Numbered from the stretch's first letter, positions 35,231 to 53,643 are shown. The stretch is 64,000 bases of DNA from Candidatus Altimarinota bacterium (GCA_028691535.1 JAQUZB010000003.1:1-64000), one strand, 5' to 3'. A program made the numbers and translations. Notes: generated by a model not told the origin, from the sequence alone.

Positions 35231-35421
35231 TATCTATTTATTTTAAATGTTATTTAATTAATATATTTATATCTAATTATCTAGATTTTTCAACAATTTT
35301 TTTAAATTTTATTTGCATTAAAATTTTAATATGCTAAAATATCTTCATAAAATCGTTTTAAATAAAAGCCTTATAAAAAATATTTACAACTTTTTTAAAT
35401 TTATATAATAATAAGTGAACT

Positions 35422-35724
35422 ATGGAAATACAAGTAAAAATACATGTAAATGCAGAAGAAGCTAAAGATGTTGCTGAAAGATTAGTAAAAAATAATCTAG
35501 AAAACAAATTAGATAATTACTTAAAAAAATTTACTACTAAAGATGATGCTGAAGGAACAATTGAAGTAAAAGTTGAAAAAAACAAAAAAGAATTATTTGA
35601 TTGAGTAGTATCTGCAACTCTTGATGGTGAAAAATTTAGATACTCTAGAGAAGATTACAAAAATTTAGATGACTTAATTAACCACTTATTTGATCATTTT
35701 AAAGAAGAATTATCTGCTAGATAA
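35422..35724 (+). CDS. hpf: Ribosome hibernation promoting factor (short HPF/RaiA)
   Basis: 100 residues: MEIQVKIHVNAEEAKDVAERL, then EGTIEVKVEKNKKELFDG (UGA glycine), then DGEKFRYSREDYKNLDDLIN, the fold of HPF/YfiA. Stabilises idle ribosomes. The short form without the C-terminal dimerisation domain. Monocistronic with a hairpin terminator. Confidence 0.85.
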
Positions 35725-35728
35725 TAAT

Positions 35729-35756
35729 AAAAAAGAAGCCTACGGCTTCTTTTTAT
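35729..35756. terminator. Terminator between hpf and the HemW-like gene
   Basis: AAAAAGAAGCC TAC GGCTTCTTTTT hairpin between convergent genes; the HemW-like stop codon lies in its T tract. Confidence 0.87.
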
Positions 35757-36868
35757 TTTACAATTTTTCCCAATATATAATTCATAATTAAAACTCAAGA
35801 ATCAGTCAAAATTATTTTATCATCTATTTTTTCCAATAAATTATTTTCTAAAAAATAATTTATTTCTTTTTTGTCTAATTTTTCAACTAAAAAATTATCT
35901 ATTCAAGAAGTTCTTAGAGAAAACATAAGATTCTCTAAAAATAAATCATCTTCTTTTAATTTTTCACTTAATATATTTTTTTTATTATAATATTCAATAA
36001 AGCTTTCACTGTTTGAAAAACGAATATTATCTAAGAATCAAAAAGCTCATAATCAAAAAGCTAATGATTCTTTATGTGTCCAATATCAAAAATTATGTTT
36101 ACATTCAAATCAAGGCTTTGCGTAATTTGAAATTTCATACCTAGAAAAACCTCTAGAATTTAAATATTTTTTTATTTCTGTATATTCATCTAAGTAATCA
36201 TCTTCTTTTAATCACAATCAAGACCAAGTATTTGGATAAACTATATTTTCAAATTTAGAATCTAAATCGTCTGGAACATCATAATATTCTTCCAACATAT
36301 AAACAGAGATATGTTTAATAAAATTATAATTATCTAACAAAAATCATATATTTTTTACTATTTCTCACTTTTCTACATATGGAAGTCAGATTATAAAATC
36401 TATAGAAAAATTATTAAATCATATTTTTTTTACTATATTCAGTGCATTTATTATATCTCATTTTCATGCTCTTCAGATTTCACAAAGAGTTTTTTCATTT
36501 AAACTTTGTACTCACATACTTATCCTATTTATTCATAGATTTTTCCATCAAACTAAATTTTCAATAGTTACATTTTCAGGTGTTGTTTCTATACTTATTT
36601 CTATATTATCACTAAATTTATATTTATTTTTAAGAGTTTCAAATATTTGAGTAAATTGAGAAATATTCAAAGTTCCTGGAGTTCATCATCAAAAATATAT
36701 AGTATCTAAAACTAAATCTTTTTCATTATTGGATAATATTTCATTGCATAAAAAATCTACATACGTTTGAATTTGTAATTTTTTCATTCAAGAAAAAGAT
36801 GCAAATCTACAATATTTACATTTACTAGTACAAAAAGGAATATGAATATAACAATTTACATTTTTCAT
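35753..36868 (-). CDS. hemW: HemW-like radical SAM protein
   Basis: 371 residues. The start YIHIPFCTSKCKYCRFASF holds the 4Fe-4S cysteines (C-x3-C-x2-C). TIYFGGGTPGTLN follows, whose three glycines are consecutive UGA codons, and SIETTPENV and SMGVQSLNEKTL match HemW/CPDH-type enzymes. HemW is a heme chaperone; coproporphyrinogen oxidase is the older annotation. No heme genes are seen, so the chaperone-like or another role is more likely. Confidence 0.83.
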
Positions 36869-36885
36869 AATAAGCTTTTTTAAAT

Positions 36886-36914
36886 TAAGACCGGTCTCTT
36901 TGAGACCGGTCTTA
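36886..36914. terminator. Strong GC-rich hairpin upstream of the HemW-like gene
   Basis: Perfect 13-base arms TAAGACCGGTCTC / GAGACCGGTCTTA with loop TTT. It lies 12 bases after the stop of the solute-binding protein gene and 18 bases before the HemW-like ATG, so it may end the former and sit in the leader of the latter. T tracts are poor on both sides. Confidence 0.6.
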
Positions 36915-36926
36915 TAAAAAATATTT

Positions 36927-38282
36927 TTAATCACAATTAACTCCAAGATTTGCAAATGTTAATATTTTATTAGCTTTACAAATTATAGTTTCTTTAAAAC
37001 GAGCAAACATTGCTTCATCTACAACTGTTGAATCTAAAAGTAATGATATATTTTTATCATATATATTTTTTACTCATTTATCAAAACTTCAAATTTCATA
37101 TTCTTCATTATAAAAATCTCATAAGATGACAGTATAATCTGGGTCTATTTTTTGTTGTAATTTATCTGATTCAAGAGATAATAATGCAGGTAATTGATAT
37201 GGAAAATATCATAAATAAGCTGTTGCTCATGCATCACTATAAAGATATGACATAAAAGTTTCTGCTAATGAAATATCACTTGTATCTTTATTTATAGTAA
37301 AATAGTTATAATCAGCCAATGTTTTTCAACCACCTGAAAAATAATGAGGAAATGGTGTTGCTTGCAACATAGTTTTACTAAATCAACTTTCTTTGATATT
37401 TTTTATCATACTTGGATATCAAACAACCATAAGCACTTCTCATCTAGAAAATAGATATATAGAATCTTTTTTTGTATTTTTTAATTCTTGAAATCTAGAA
37501 TTAAATCAATTATATCAAGTAGTATCTCAATAAAGTAAATATGATGATAATCAAGCTTTTAAGACATTATTATTTAAATTTCAAACTCAAGCTACTCATC
37601 ATTCTAGCATAAAAAATTGAGTAATTATATCTTCTGATTTATAAACTGTTGATCAATTTCAAATTCAAATTGGAATCAGATCAGTATATTTTGTACTTAA
37701 ATCTGAAATGATATTATTTAGACTTGATAGATTTTTTAAGTCACTATTTTTAGCATATCTTCTGTTATAAAAAACTCAAAGAGTTTCATATCAAACAGGT
37801 AAACCTATCAAATATTCTTTTGTTCAAGTATCATCAGAAAAAGTAGAAATTAAATCATCACTAAAAAATCATTTGTATCTTTTTCTAAAATCATTTGGAT
37901 TAACAATTGCTGGATCTATTGCTAATATTTGATTTGAAAATACTGAATTTTTTTCGTTATTATTTAGTATAAAAATATCTGGTCATTTTCAAGAACTTAT
38001 AGCTGCCATCATAGTATATGTATAATCCTCATATGATGGAAAATTTTCTATGATTATTTCTTTATTTTTATGTTCAGGATATGCTTTTTTAAAATCATCT
38101 ACAAACTGAAAAGAATTTTCCATTGGGTAACCATAAGTCCAAATTTTAAATGTATTTCAAGAACCTCATGTTTTAGTAACTGTATTATTTTTATTAGTAA
38201 TAGTAACTAGTAAAAAAATAAAAGAAAGTAAAATAAGGCTTCATATAACTCAAAAAATAAGTTTATTTTTGTTTAATTCCAT
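36927..38282 (-). CDS. Extracellular solute-binding protein, family 1-like
   Basis: 451 residues. One hydrophobic N-terminal segment (LIFGVIGSLILLSFIFLLVTI) without a lipobox cysteine, followed by FKIWTYGYPMENSFQFVDDFKKAYPEH, ISSGKGPDIFILNN and YLIGLPVGYETLGVFYNRRY. These are typical of ABC-transporter sugar-binding proteins. The anchor suggests a membrane-tethered receptor. No permease or ATPase is adjacent, so the ligand and partner are unknown. Confidence 0.75.
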
Positions 38283-38288
38283 TTTAAA

Positions 38289-38606
38289 TTAAATATTAGA
38301 TAATAAATGAAGATGCAAATGCATAACTATTTGTCATCACTTTTTTCAAACATTGAAATGCAATTTATATCACTCTGATATTCATAAATCATTTGCAACT
38401 TTTTTAGCAACAAAAAACATATCTGCAATTAACTGTGTATCTTCTGATTCTAAATCGTTGATTGTTTCAATTTCTTTTTTTGGTATTATAAGTAAATGTG
38501 TTTTTGCTTCTGGATTTATATCTTTTATAACTATTATAGTTTCATTTTCAAAAACAATATCACTTGGTATTTCCCTATTTATAATTTTTGTAAATATTGA
38601 ACTCAT
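38289..38606 (-). CDS. HIT family (HINT-like) nucleotide hydrolase
   Basis: 105 residues: MSSIFTKIINREIPSDIVFENE, EAKTHLLIIPKKEI, and the C-terminal FNVGKKGGQIVMHLHLHLL with the HxHxH catalytic triad. Hydrolyses adenosine phosphoramidates or related nucleotides. Its stop lies 6 bases before the solute-binding protein start. The two UGA glycines just before the HIT motif would truncate it under the standard code. Confidence 0.93.
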
Positions 38607-38609
38607 ATA

Positions 38610-38861
38610 TTAATAACTTACTTCATTAAAATAAAAATCATTTTCATTAAAATTTACATTTGTAGAACTTGTATCCATAAAAATAATTATTATGTATCAT
38701 AGTATTGATAAAACAATTAAAAATATCAACAATATCTTTGTAACTTTTTCAATATAATTTGAAAAAGCTTTAAATTTATATGAATGAATTTTAGCAACTA
38801 TAAAAAATCACCAAATTAATACTAATAAAAGAGTATATAATCATAAATAAATCAGAGTCAT
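38610..38861 (-). CDS. Small two-helix membrane protein, 83 aa
   Basis: MTLIYLGLYTLLLVLIWGFFIV and ILLIFLIVLSILGYIIIIFM are two membrane segments; the C-terminus is acidic and rich in Asn and Phe. Three bases before the HIT gene start, so part of that operon. Unrecognised. Confidence 0.65.
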
Positions 38862-38916
38862 AAATTTATTTTAGTTAATAATTAACGTCCAAAATATTAT
38901 AACTCATATTTTTTAT

Positions 38917-38945
38917 TTGCAAATTTTAAAATAGTTTGGTATAAT
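38917..38945 (+). promoter_or_regulatory. Promoter of the 38981 gene
   Basis: TTGCAA and a perfect TATAAT with a 17-base spacer, 35 bases before the ATG. One of the cleanest promoters in the window. Confidence 0.7.
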
Positions 38946-38980
38946 AAACTATATAAAGTTTAAAAATTAAAAATAAAAAT

Positions 38981-39355
38981 ATGGCAGTAATTAATTACAT
39001 GTGAAAAGATTTTAGTGTAAGTGATGAAATGCAAGCACAATACAATGAACTTGTAAAACTAATACTTGAAACTGAGTCAATGGATGATGATGAAAAACAA
39101 TATTGGTTTGATATTATGCCTTCGATGACTGATGATCAAATTGATAGATTGTTTAATATTCTAGATACTGAAAAGAAAAAGTTAGATGCTTTGGAAGATA
39201 AATATCAAAATGAAATTAAAAAATTAAATGAAAAACATTTAATAGAATGGCAAGAATTTCAATTAAAAGATTCTAAACAAAAAATTAAAACAGCTCAAGA
39301 TGCTGATAAAGAAGATGATGCTGATGATGTGTTAAAAATGTTAAATGATTTATAA
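38981..39355 (+). CDS. Acidic helical hypothetical protein, 124 aa
   Basis: MAVINYMGKDFSVSDEMQAQY, rich in Asp, Glu, Lys and Gln, with a likely long helix at residues 60-105 (LEDKYQNEIKKLNEKHL). One UGA codon. Strong promoter and terminator suggest good expression. No family recognised and no membrane segment. Confidence 0.75.
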
Positions 39356-39383
39356 AAAAAACTCTGCTTTGCAGAGTTTTTTA
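39354..39383. terminator. Terminator of the 38981 gene
   Basis: ACTCTGC TTT GCAGAGT stem with A and T runs, immediately after the stop codon. Confidence 0.87.
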
Positions 39384-39393
39384 ATATAAAATT

Positions 39394-39573
39394 TTATAAA
39401 TTTATTCAAGTTCATCAAATTCATCAATTTAAATTTGATTTTAAAACTAATGAAATTTTTCATTTAAATAATCACATTTCTCAAAATGTTTTTTCAGATA
39501 TTAAATTTTCATTTATTCAAGAAAAAACTGATTCACTTTGTGATTTTCACTGAAATTTAGTTATGTAAATCAT
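39394..39573 (-). CDS. Possible small glycine-rich protein, 59 aa
   Basis: Between two terminators a frame starts MIYITKFQGKSQSESVF and ends LKSNLNGGIGGTGINL. Eleven glycines are all UGA; the standard code would break it everywhere. The frame, the terminator at its 3' side and the one closing rpoC upstream fit a small independent gene, but chance cannot be excluded in 180 bases of AT-rich DNA. Confidence 0.4.
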
Positions 39574-39586
39574 AATAATTTTTCAA

Positions 39587-39624
39587 AAAATAAAATGTCC
39601 TAATATATTAGGACATTTTATTTT
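39587..39624 (-). terminator. rpoC terminator
   Basis: Nineteen-base perfect arms (AAATGTCCTAATA / TATTAGGACATTT core) with no loop bases, 9 bases after the rpoC stop. Confidence 0.88.
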
Positions 39625-39632
39625 TTTGTCAA

Positions 39633-43655
<4,023 letters not shown>

Positions 43656-43710
43656 TATGATTATAATTAGAGATTAAAAATTTTAAGAGAAAAATAATTA
43701 TAGAAAATAA

Positions 43711-47169
<3,459 letters not shown>

Positions 47170-47413
47170 ACAAAAATAGAGTTAAAAAAAATAAAATTTA
47201 AGAGGACGGAGTTACGCAATCATTTTATCCTTTTTTTCACAACATTAAAAATGCCCTACTTTGTCAGAGAAACACAATCAAAAGTAGCGCAATTGGAAAG
47301 ATTATATGAATTTAAAGCTATAAATCAAATGTTTTTAAAAGATTTTTTTACATTTATTTTGAAAAATAATTTTTTAAAATAAAATAATAAAAATATATAA
47401 ATAAAAACTAAAA
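47170..47413. other. Divergent rpoB / mltG intergenic region
   Basis: 244 bases without a coding frame. On the minus strand TAAAAT at 47222-47227 is a possible -10 box for rpoBC, leaving a leader of about 45 bases; a good -35 is not evident. The stretch 47195-47310 is less AT-rich than its surroundings. I see no transcription-factor site that I can name. Confidence 0.35.
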
Positions 47414-48490
47414 ATGTGAACAGAATTTAGAAAAAAAAATGTAAATATGACAAGTGAAATATCTACTGAAGAAGCAATTAAAAAGCCTAGCAGTTTTTTT
47501 AGAATTGTTAAATTATTTTTTTGGATAATTATATTGGTTTTTATTTATATATATTATTCATATAGTTCATTTCAAAGCAAGATAATAGTAAATAATGATT
47601 TAATTTTAGAAGTAAAAGCCTGAGATACATTTAAAAATCTTTGAAAAAAAATAGATGAATTAAATAATATGTATTATAATTATTATATAAAAAATCATAA
47701 ACCTGATTTTGAGTTACAAGTTTGAAGCTACAAGATAAATGCTTGAAGTAATATAGAACAAACAATAGAATCATTAAAAACTCCAATAACTTCAGAAATA
47801 AAATTAACTATCTTAGAATGATGGAATATCTATGATATAGATGAATATTTAAATAAAAAATGACTAATAAATGCTTGAGAATATATAGATTATGTAACTA
47901 ATAAAGAAAAAATAACAGCTCTTTCGAGTTTCTTTAGTTTTATAGATAATCAAATAACTCTAGAATGATTTTTATATCCAGATACTTACAATGTTGATTC
48001 TGTAAATTTTAAAATAAATTCATTTGTAATAAAACAACTTGAAACATTTGAAACAAAAGTTTACAATAAAATATTATCAGAATTGGATAATCAGACAATA
48101 ACTGATCTAATAAATCTAGCTTCAATAGTTGAAAAAGAGGAAAGAAACAATGATGAAAAACCTACTGTTGCTTGAATTTTAAAGAAAAGACTAAATTCAA
48201 ATTGGATGATTTGAGCTGATATAACAGTTTGTTATCCTCACAAATTAACAAGCGAACAATGCAAGATGGTAATAAGTAAATATATAAATGAAAAATCTGA
48301 ATACAATACAAGAACTATGTTTTGATTACCAAAAACACCAATTTGAAACCCAAGTTATGAAACAATAAATGCAACTCTAAATGATAAAAAAACAAGTTAT
48401 TGGTTTTATTTACATGATACTAAAACTTGAAAAATATATTATGCAGAAACAAATGAAGAACATGAAAATAATAAAAAATATATGTATTAA
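47414..48490 (+). CDS. mltG: MltG-like endolytic transglycosylase
   Basis: Cleaves nascent glycan strands and so sets their length. 358 residues: one membrane anchor (FFWIILVFIYIYYSY, about residues 38-55), then the YceG domain with LEGFLYPDTYNV, the catalytic Glu in LASIVEKEERNN, VAGILKKRLNSNWMIGAD and TPIGNPSYETINATL. The second codon is UGA. A start at the next in-frame ATG (47447) would drop 11 residues. Confidence 0.93.
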
Positions 48491-48519
48491 AATAGACCTC
48501 TACATAGGTCTATTTTTTT
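48489..48519 (+). terminator. mltG terminator
   Basis: AAATAGACCT / AGGTCTATTT stem followed by TTTTT on the plus strand, right at the stop codon. Confidence 0.83.
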
Positions 48520-48573
48520 GATTTGATATAAAAGTATGTTAATATAAGATAAATAATAATAAAAAAATATTAA

Positions 48574-49713
48574 ATGGAACATATAGATACTATAAAATGA
48601 GCTGTAGTCTTTACTGATATAAAGGATTTTACACTAAAAACATCTCTTTTAACTCAAATGCAAATTTGAAAATTTTTAAATAAACAAGATGAGATAGTTT
48701 TGCCGATAATTTCGAAATATTTTTGAAAAATTATAAAAACAATTTGAGATTCTTATATGATTGTTTTTGAAAAAGCAGAAAATGCAGTTATTGCATCAAT
48801 TGAAATACAAAAAAAATTGGAAGAATACAATTCAAATATAGAATTAAATTTATATAAATTAGAACTTAGAGTAAGTATAGACTATTGATATTTAGAAAGA
48901 GAAATAAATCTAAATTGAGAAGATTTTTTTTGAGAAACAGTAAATATTTCCTCTAGATTACAACATAAAACACCAGAAAATAAAATTTTTATAACGTCAA
49001 ATGTAAAAACAAATATAGATTATTTAAGAAATATAAATTGTTTATATTTATGAAAAACTAGTTTTAAATGAGTATTATATGAGGTAGATGTTTATGAAGT
49101 GCTTTTTGAAGATGAAAAAATTGCAGCTTTTAAAAATTGAAAAATAAAAGAAAAAAATATAAATGATTTTCTATTAACTGATGATTTAAAACAAAAAATA
49201 AATGAAATAGATAATACTATATTTAAATTTTCATCTGTTGCAGCAATTTTATGAATTCAACCAATTCCATTTTTAGATGTATATAGTGTATTACCTTTTC
49301 ATATCTATTTATTAAAAGAAATAGCAAAAAAATATTCTATAGAAATAAATACAAAAGAATCAAAAGAAATATTAACTACAGTTATTTGAAGTGTTTGAAG
49401 TAGTTATATATTATCTCAAAGTGTTATATGATTATCTAAAATTTGAATGATATGATTTTGAGGATATGTAATGATGCCTCTAAATTTTGGTTTAACTTAT
49501 TCAATGTGAAAAATACTTAGTATGTATTTTTATCAAAAAAGTCAATGAGCTAAAGCTACTAATTCTGAGATTAAAGAACTATTTAAATATAGTATTAAAT
49601 CATGAAAAGATATAGCAAAAAAAGATAAAAATCAAATAAAAGAAATATGAAAAAAATATAAAGATTCATTATTAAAAACTATAGAAAAACATTATCCAAA
49701 ACCCACAAAATAA
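48574..49713 (+). CDS. Class III nucleotide cyclase fused to a DUF697-like region
   Basis: 379 residues. The first 190 form a class III adenylate/guanylate cyclase domain: VVFTDIKDFT with the two metal aspartates, KTIGDSYMIVFE, and GEDFFGETVNISSRL. The C-terminal half (residues 215-300) reads SSVAAILGIQPIPFLDVYSVLPFHIYLLKEIA, like DUF697, which usually sits behind GTPases, with a hydrophobic Gly-rich segment (IGMIGFGGYVMMPLNFG). Likely makes cAMP at the membrane; no receptor protein is seen. Confidence 0.78.
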
Positions 49714-49746
49714 AAAGCCTTTAAAGGCTTTTTATTTTGTGGGTTT
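49699..49746. terminator. 48-base perfect palindrome between convergent genes
   Basis: Twenty-four-base arms with no spacer, the longest perfect inverted repeat here. Each arm also codes the end KPTK plus stop of one of the two converging proteins. Confidence 0.9.
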
Positions 49747-52182
49747 ACTAGCAATTTTTGCTTGCTCTAAAATAGCTTCATACTGTTTAAAATCTTTTAT
49801 TTTTTCATAATATTCACCTCATTCTTTAACTAAATCATATAATAATCATTGTTCTCTTTTAGATAATGAAGAAAAATTTAAATTAAAAAAAGTATCTATA
49901 TTTATATCATGAAAAAATTCTTTTTTTCATCTATATATCATAATAAATCTAGACTCCATATTATTCATAAATTCATTATTCCAATTAAGTCTAGCACTAC
50001 TATCTTTTTTTGATAACTCAGAAATTGAAAAATCTATATCTATTCAATCCAGATATGCTTTTATTATATTTTTAGGATTTAGTTTATCCAGTCTAACATC
50101 AATAAGTGAATTAACTTTTCATAATAATTCAGATGTAAAAAGTTCTCTTCAATTTTTATCTAAATATTTTTTTAATATTTTTAAAATATCATCTCCTATT
50201 TTTTTATTTACAAGTGAATATATAAATTTAGATAGTTGAGTTTTGTCTATATTTGTTGATTTAAGTATACTATCTATTGATTTTATAGTTATTTTAATTA
50301 AATTAAAATCTAAATTAGAATTGTTAATTTTTTCAAAAAAACTGTTAACAACTGTTTTTTCTCATTTTTCAACAAATGTTGAAAATAAATTATCAAAATT
50401 TATATCTAATCATTGGAAATATTTTAAATTATCTAAAGTAATAGTTTTTGGATCATTAAGTAAACTTTTTAATAAAATATTATCAACTCATTTTTTTGCC
50501 AATGAAAATAATTCATCTGAAACTAGTTTTATATCATATAGATCAAGAAAATCATTTAATTCTTTTATATTTGAAAATCTTTTAAAATCCTCATTAATAA
50601 CTACGGTAATTTGTTCTAAACTTAATTCTTTTCAAGAGAATCAATCTAAATAATCTTGAAAATTACTTTTTGCAATTTGAGACTCAATTTTCGAAACCTC
50701 AGTAAAAAATACATCATCAAACTTAAATTCTCAAGTTATTCAATTTTCCATAAGAATTCTAACTTGTTCTTTTGTAATTCAAGCTTCTCTCAAAACTCTA
50801 GTCATAGATAATAAATCTGACTTATCATTTTTATAAACTCATTTACTTATATCTGTATGTACCTTTTCAACAACTTTCAATTGATCAGGTGTAAGTTCAT
50901 TTAATCACATATTTTTTAATATTTTATTTGGTAAATTTAAATCTCATCTTTCAAGCCAAGAAGAATTTGATAAAACTTGTTCTTTTGATATTGAATTATT
51001 TTTAGTTTGAACATTAAATTTTCAAGTTAAATGTCAAATTCAAGCTCATCAAACTATATCATCTATTTTTGAAGTAATTGTTCCGACTTTTGTAACATTT
51101 TTTTCTCAAGTTTTTAAAGTTCATCTAGTAGATTTAGATATTCATTGTCAACTTAATCTTCACTCATATCATACACTTTTTGCACTTTTTATTGCTTGTT
51201 TTCTAGATAACCTAAGTCAAAATTTTAATACACCGGCTCATCAAGCAATAAGTCATGCTAAAGTAACCATTAGTTTAGCAATATCTCACTGTTTTCAACT
51301 AGTAAATAAATCTCATAATTTTTTTATCATATCAATTCACTTTTCTCATAATAAATCAAGTAATCAAAGTGAAGGATTTTCAGTTACTAACTCTTGTATT
51401 TTAATTTCTCATATTGTTTTTGAATTAATATCACTTGAATTAATATCAGTTCTATATTTTAAATATCGAGGCAACAAAACTATTCATGATGGAATATTTC
51501 ATAAAAATCTAAGTACATCTTCTACTCACGATCAAAATTCTCAAGCAAGTAAAATTCAAAGTTCTTTCCAACTATCTGTTGATGTTGGTGAAAAAGATTT
51601 TTCTTGCATTTTATAAAGTTCATTTTCAGTAATACTTCAAGATTTTTGAATTAATCCTTCAATATAACTTTTATCACCTTTTTCTCACATAACAAATTCT
51701 CATAAATCTACTTTATCTGCTATATATTTATCTGCGTTTGAAAAACCACTTTTTGAAGCAGATTCAAAATGAATATTTGAAAAATTATTTAATCATCAAA
51801 GTAAAACAATTTGCCTTATAGATTTTGTTAAATCTTTTGTATAATTATCTAACTCTTTTTCATCTATTTTATTATTTCAATCACTATCAAATTTTTTTAC
51901 ATTAAATTCTCATAAATGAGAATTTAATGTATTTCATAATGATAATGAGATAAAATTTCTAACATCATTTTTTATATTTTCTTTTTGATTTTGATAATTT
52001 CACTCAACTTCTGAAATACTTAAAACATAATTAATAATATATTCAGTTTTTTCTTTTGAAATTGGTGACTTTGATAAATGCTCTGAAAATAAATTTAAAT
52101 TTTTCAAAGTATTGGCTCTTTCATCAGGAATATTGGTAGAAAATTCTAATGATTCAAAATTTTTAGCATTTTCAATTACCAT
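49732..52182 (-). CDS. Large hypothetical protein with EF-hand-like loop, 816 aa
   Basis: Unrecognised. Starts MVIENAKNFESLEFSTNIPD. Around residue 105 is FDSDGNNKIDEKEL, a canonical EF-hand calcium loop. Near residue 280 a hydrophobic stretch, LMVTLAGLIAGGAGVLKFG, could insert in a membrane. The last 400 residues are helical and charged, without known motifs. Gly is mostly UGA. An upstream in-frame ATG at 52224 adds 14 hydrophobic residues; I prefer 52182. It faces the cyclase gene across the palindrome. Confidence 0.72.
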
Positions 52183-52246
52183 AATATAAAATATATATAT
52201 AAAATGTTTAAATAATTTTAACATAAAAATAAGTAATATGCAAGTT

Positions 52247-52285
52247 TTTTAAAGGCTTTAAATAAGGCTTTTTATTTTGTATTTC
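52247..52285 (+). repeat. Partial copy of the 49.7 kb palindrome
   Basis: AAAGGCTTT at 52251 is followed by AAGGCTTTTTATTTTGT at 52264, matching the right arm of the palindrome at 49723-49740 over about 17 bases. It sits 50 bases before the TSP3 gene start and is not palindromic here. Confidence 0.5.
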
Positions 52286-52334
52286 TCTTATTTTATATAT
52301 AATAAATTTAAATATTTTTTAAAACATTTTAAAT

Positions 52335-53627
52335 ATGAAAACAAAATTTTTTTTGGTATTTTTGTTAATGTTTTTTTCAAAAACATTTGCAGAAGAAAAT
52401 AGTATTTTAACTCAAGTTACAGATAATTTTGATAAGGGTTGTTATGAATATTCTTGAAAAATCGATGTTGAAAATTTAAAAGATAACTTACTTAATTGAA
52501 AATTTCAAACTTATAAGGTAAGTACAAATTCAATACAAGATTTAAGAATCATTCAAAATTGATATCTAATACCTTTTAAAATTTTAAGTAGTGAGAGTAG
52601 CTTTATAAATTATAAAAATAATTTTTGAATAAATCAAATAGAATCTAATGATAACAATAGAAATACATATATAACTATTGATACACTTGATAATAATGAA
52701 ATTATTTATGAGTTAGATAAACTACTTTTGGCAAATACTTTTGATTTCAATTTAAATTATGAATCAAAACAAAACAATATAGAACTTTATATATCAAGTG
52801 ATTGAAAAGAATATTCTAAAGTTGATAAATCAAACATAAGTGATTTTGATATAAAATATATAAAATTAAAAATAGTTTGTTCAAAAGATATATGTATAAG
52901 AGAAAAAATAAAAATCTATGAACTCAATTTCATAGAAGATAGAAAAATCGTTGTTTTAAATTCTTTTTATGAAAATAATCTAGAATTTTACTCAAAATTT
53001 AATTGTACTGATAAAAAATATACAAGTGAAGCAAAATATTATAATAATTACTGAGTAAGTTCTGAAACTCAAATTTTAAATTTAGATTTTGCGAAAAATC
53101 CAAATTATAATTTATATAAAATAAAAGATTTTGATAAAGATGGAATAGAAGATTCTTTTGATAATTGTCCAAATAATTATAACCCTGAACAAATTGATAG
53201 TGATGCAAGTTGAAAATGAGATGCTTGTAGTGATAAAGATTATGATTATATAATTTGAGAAAAGGATAATTGTCCTACAATTTATAATCCAAAACAGGAA
53301 GACCAGGATAAAAATGGAATTTGAGATTTATGTGAAAAAGATAGTGATTTAGACAAAGTTTTTGATAGTGTTGATAATTGTATGGATATATCAAACCCAA
53401 ATCAAGAAGATGATGATAGTGATAGGGTTTGAAATACATGTGATAATTGTAAATTAAAATTCAATATAGATCAAAGTGATGTAGATAAAGATTGAATTTG
53501 AGATTTATGTGATCAGAAAGATGATAGATACATAGAATCAAATAAATGATTTTTTATAGGATTACTTATATTTATTACAATTGCTTTTGGTGCAGGTATA
53601 TTCTTTATAATTAAAAAACTAAAATAA
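52335..53627 (+). CDS. Secreted TSP3-repeat protein with C-terminal membrane anchor
   Basis: 430 residues. Signal peptide FFLVFLLMFFSKTFAEE, an N-terminal domain of unknown fold (about 260 residues), then four thrombospondin-type-3-like calcium repeats such as DKDGIEDSFDNCPNNYNPEQ and DKNGIGDLCEKDSD. Cys pairs are in DNC/GDAC positions. A final helix, FFIGLLIFITIAFGAGIFFII, anchors it. Likely surface-exposed and calcium-stabilised. It lies 16 bases before the DUF2339 gene. Confidence 0.85.
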
Positions 53628-53643
53628 TTTTTAAAAAATAACT

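Noticed and set aside
38289-38606. Frameshift in the HIT gene at an A-run before the catalytic motif
   Set aside because: Recounting the six A bases gives an unbroken frame through HLHLH; no slip is needed.
50243-50653. A 136-codon plus-strand frame in the 816-aa gene
   Set aside because: Antisense to a longer co-linear frame with consistent UGA glycines and terminator support.
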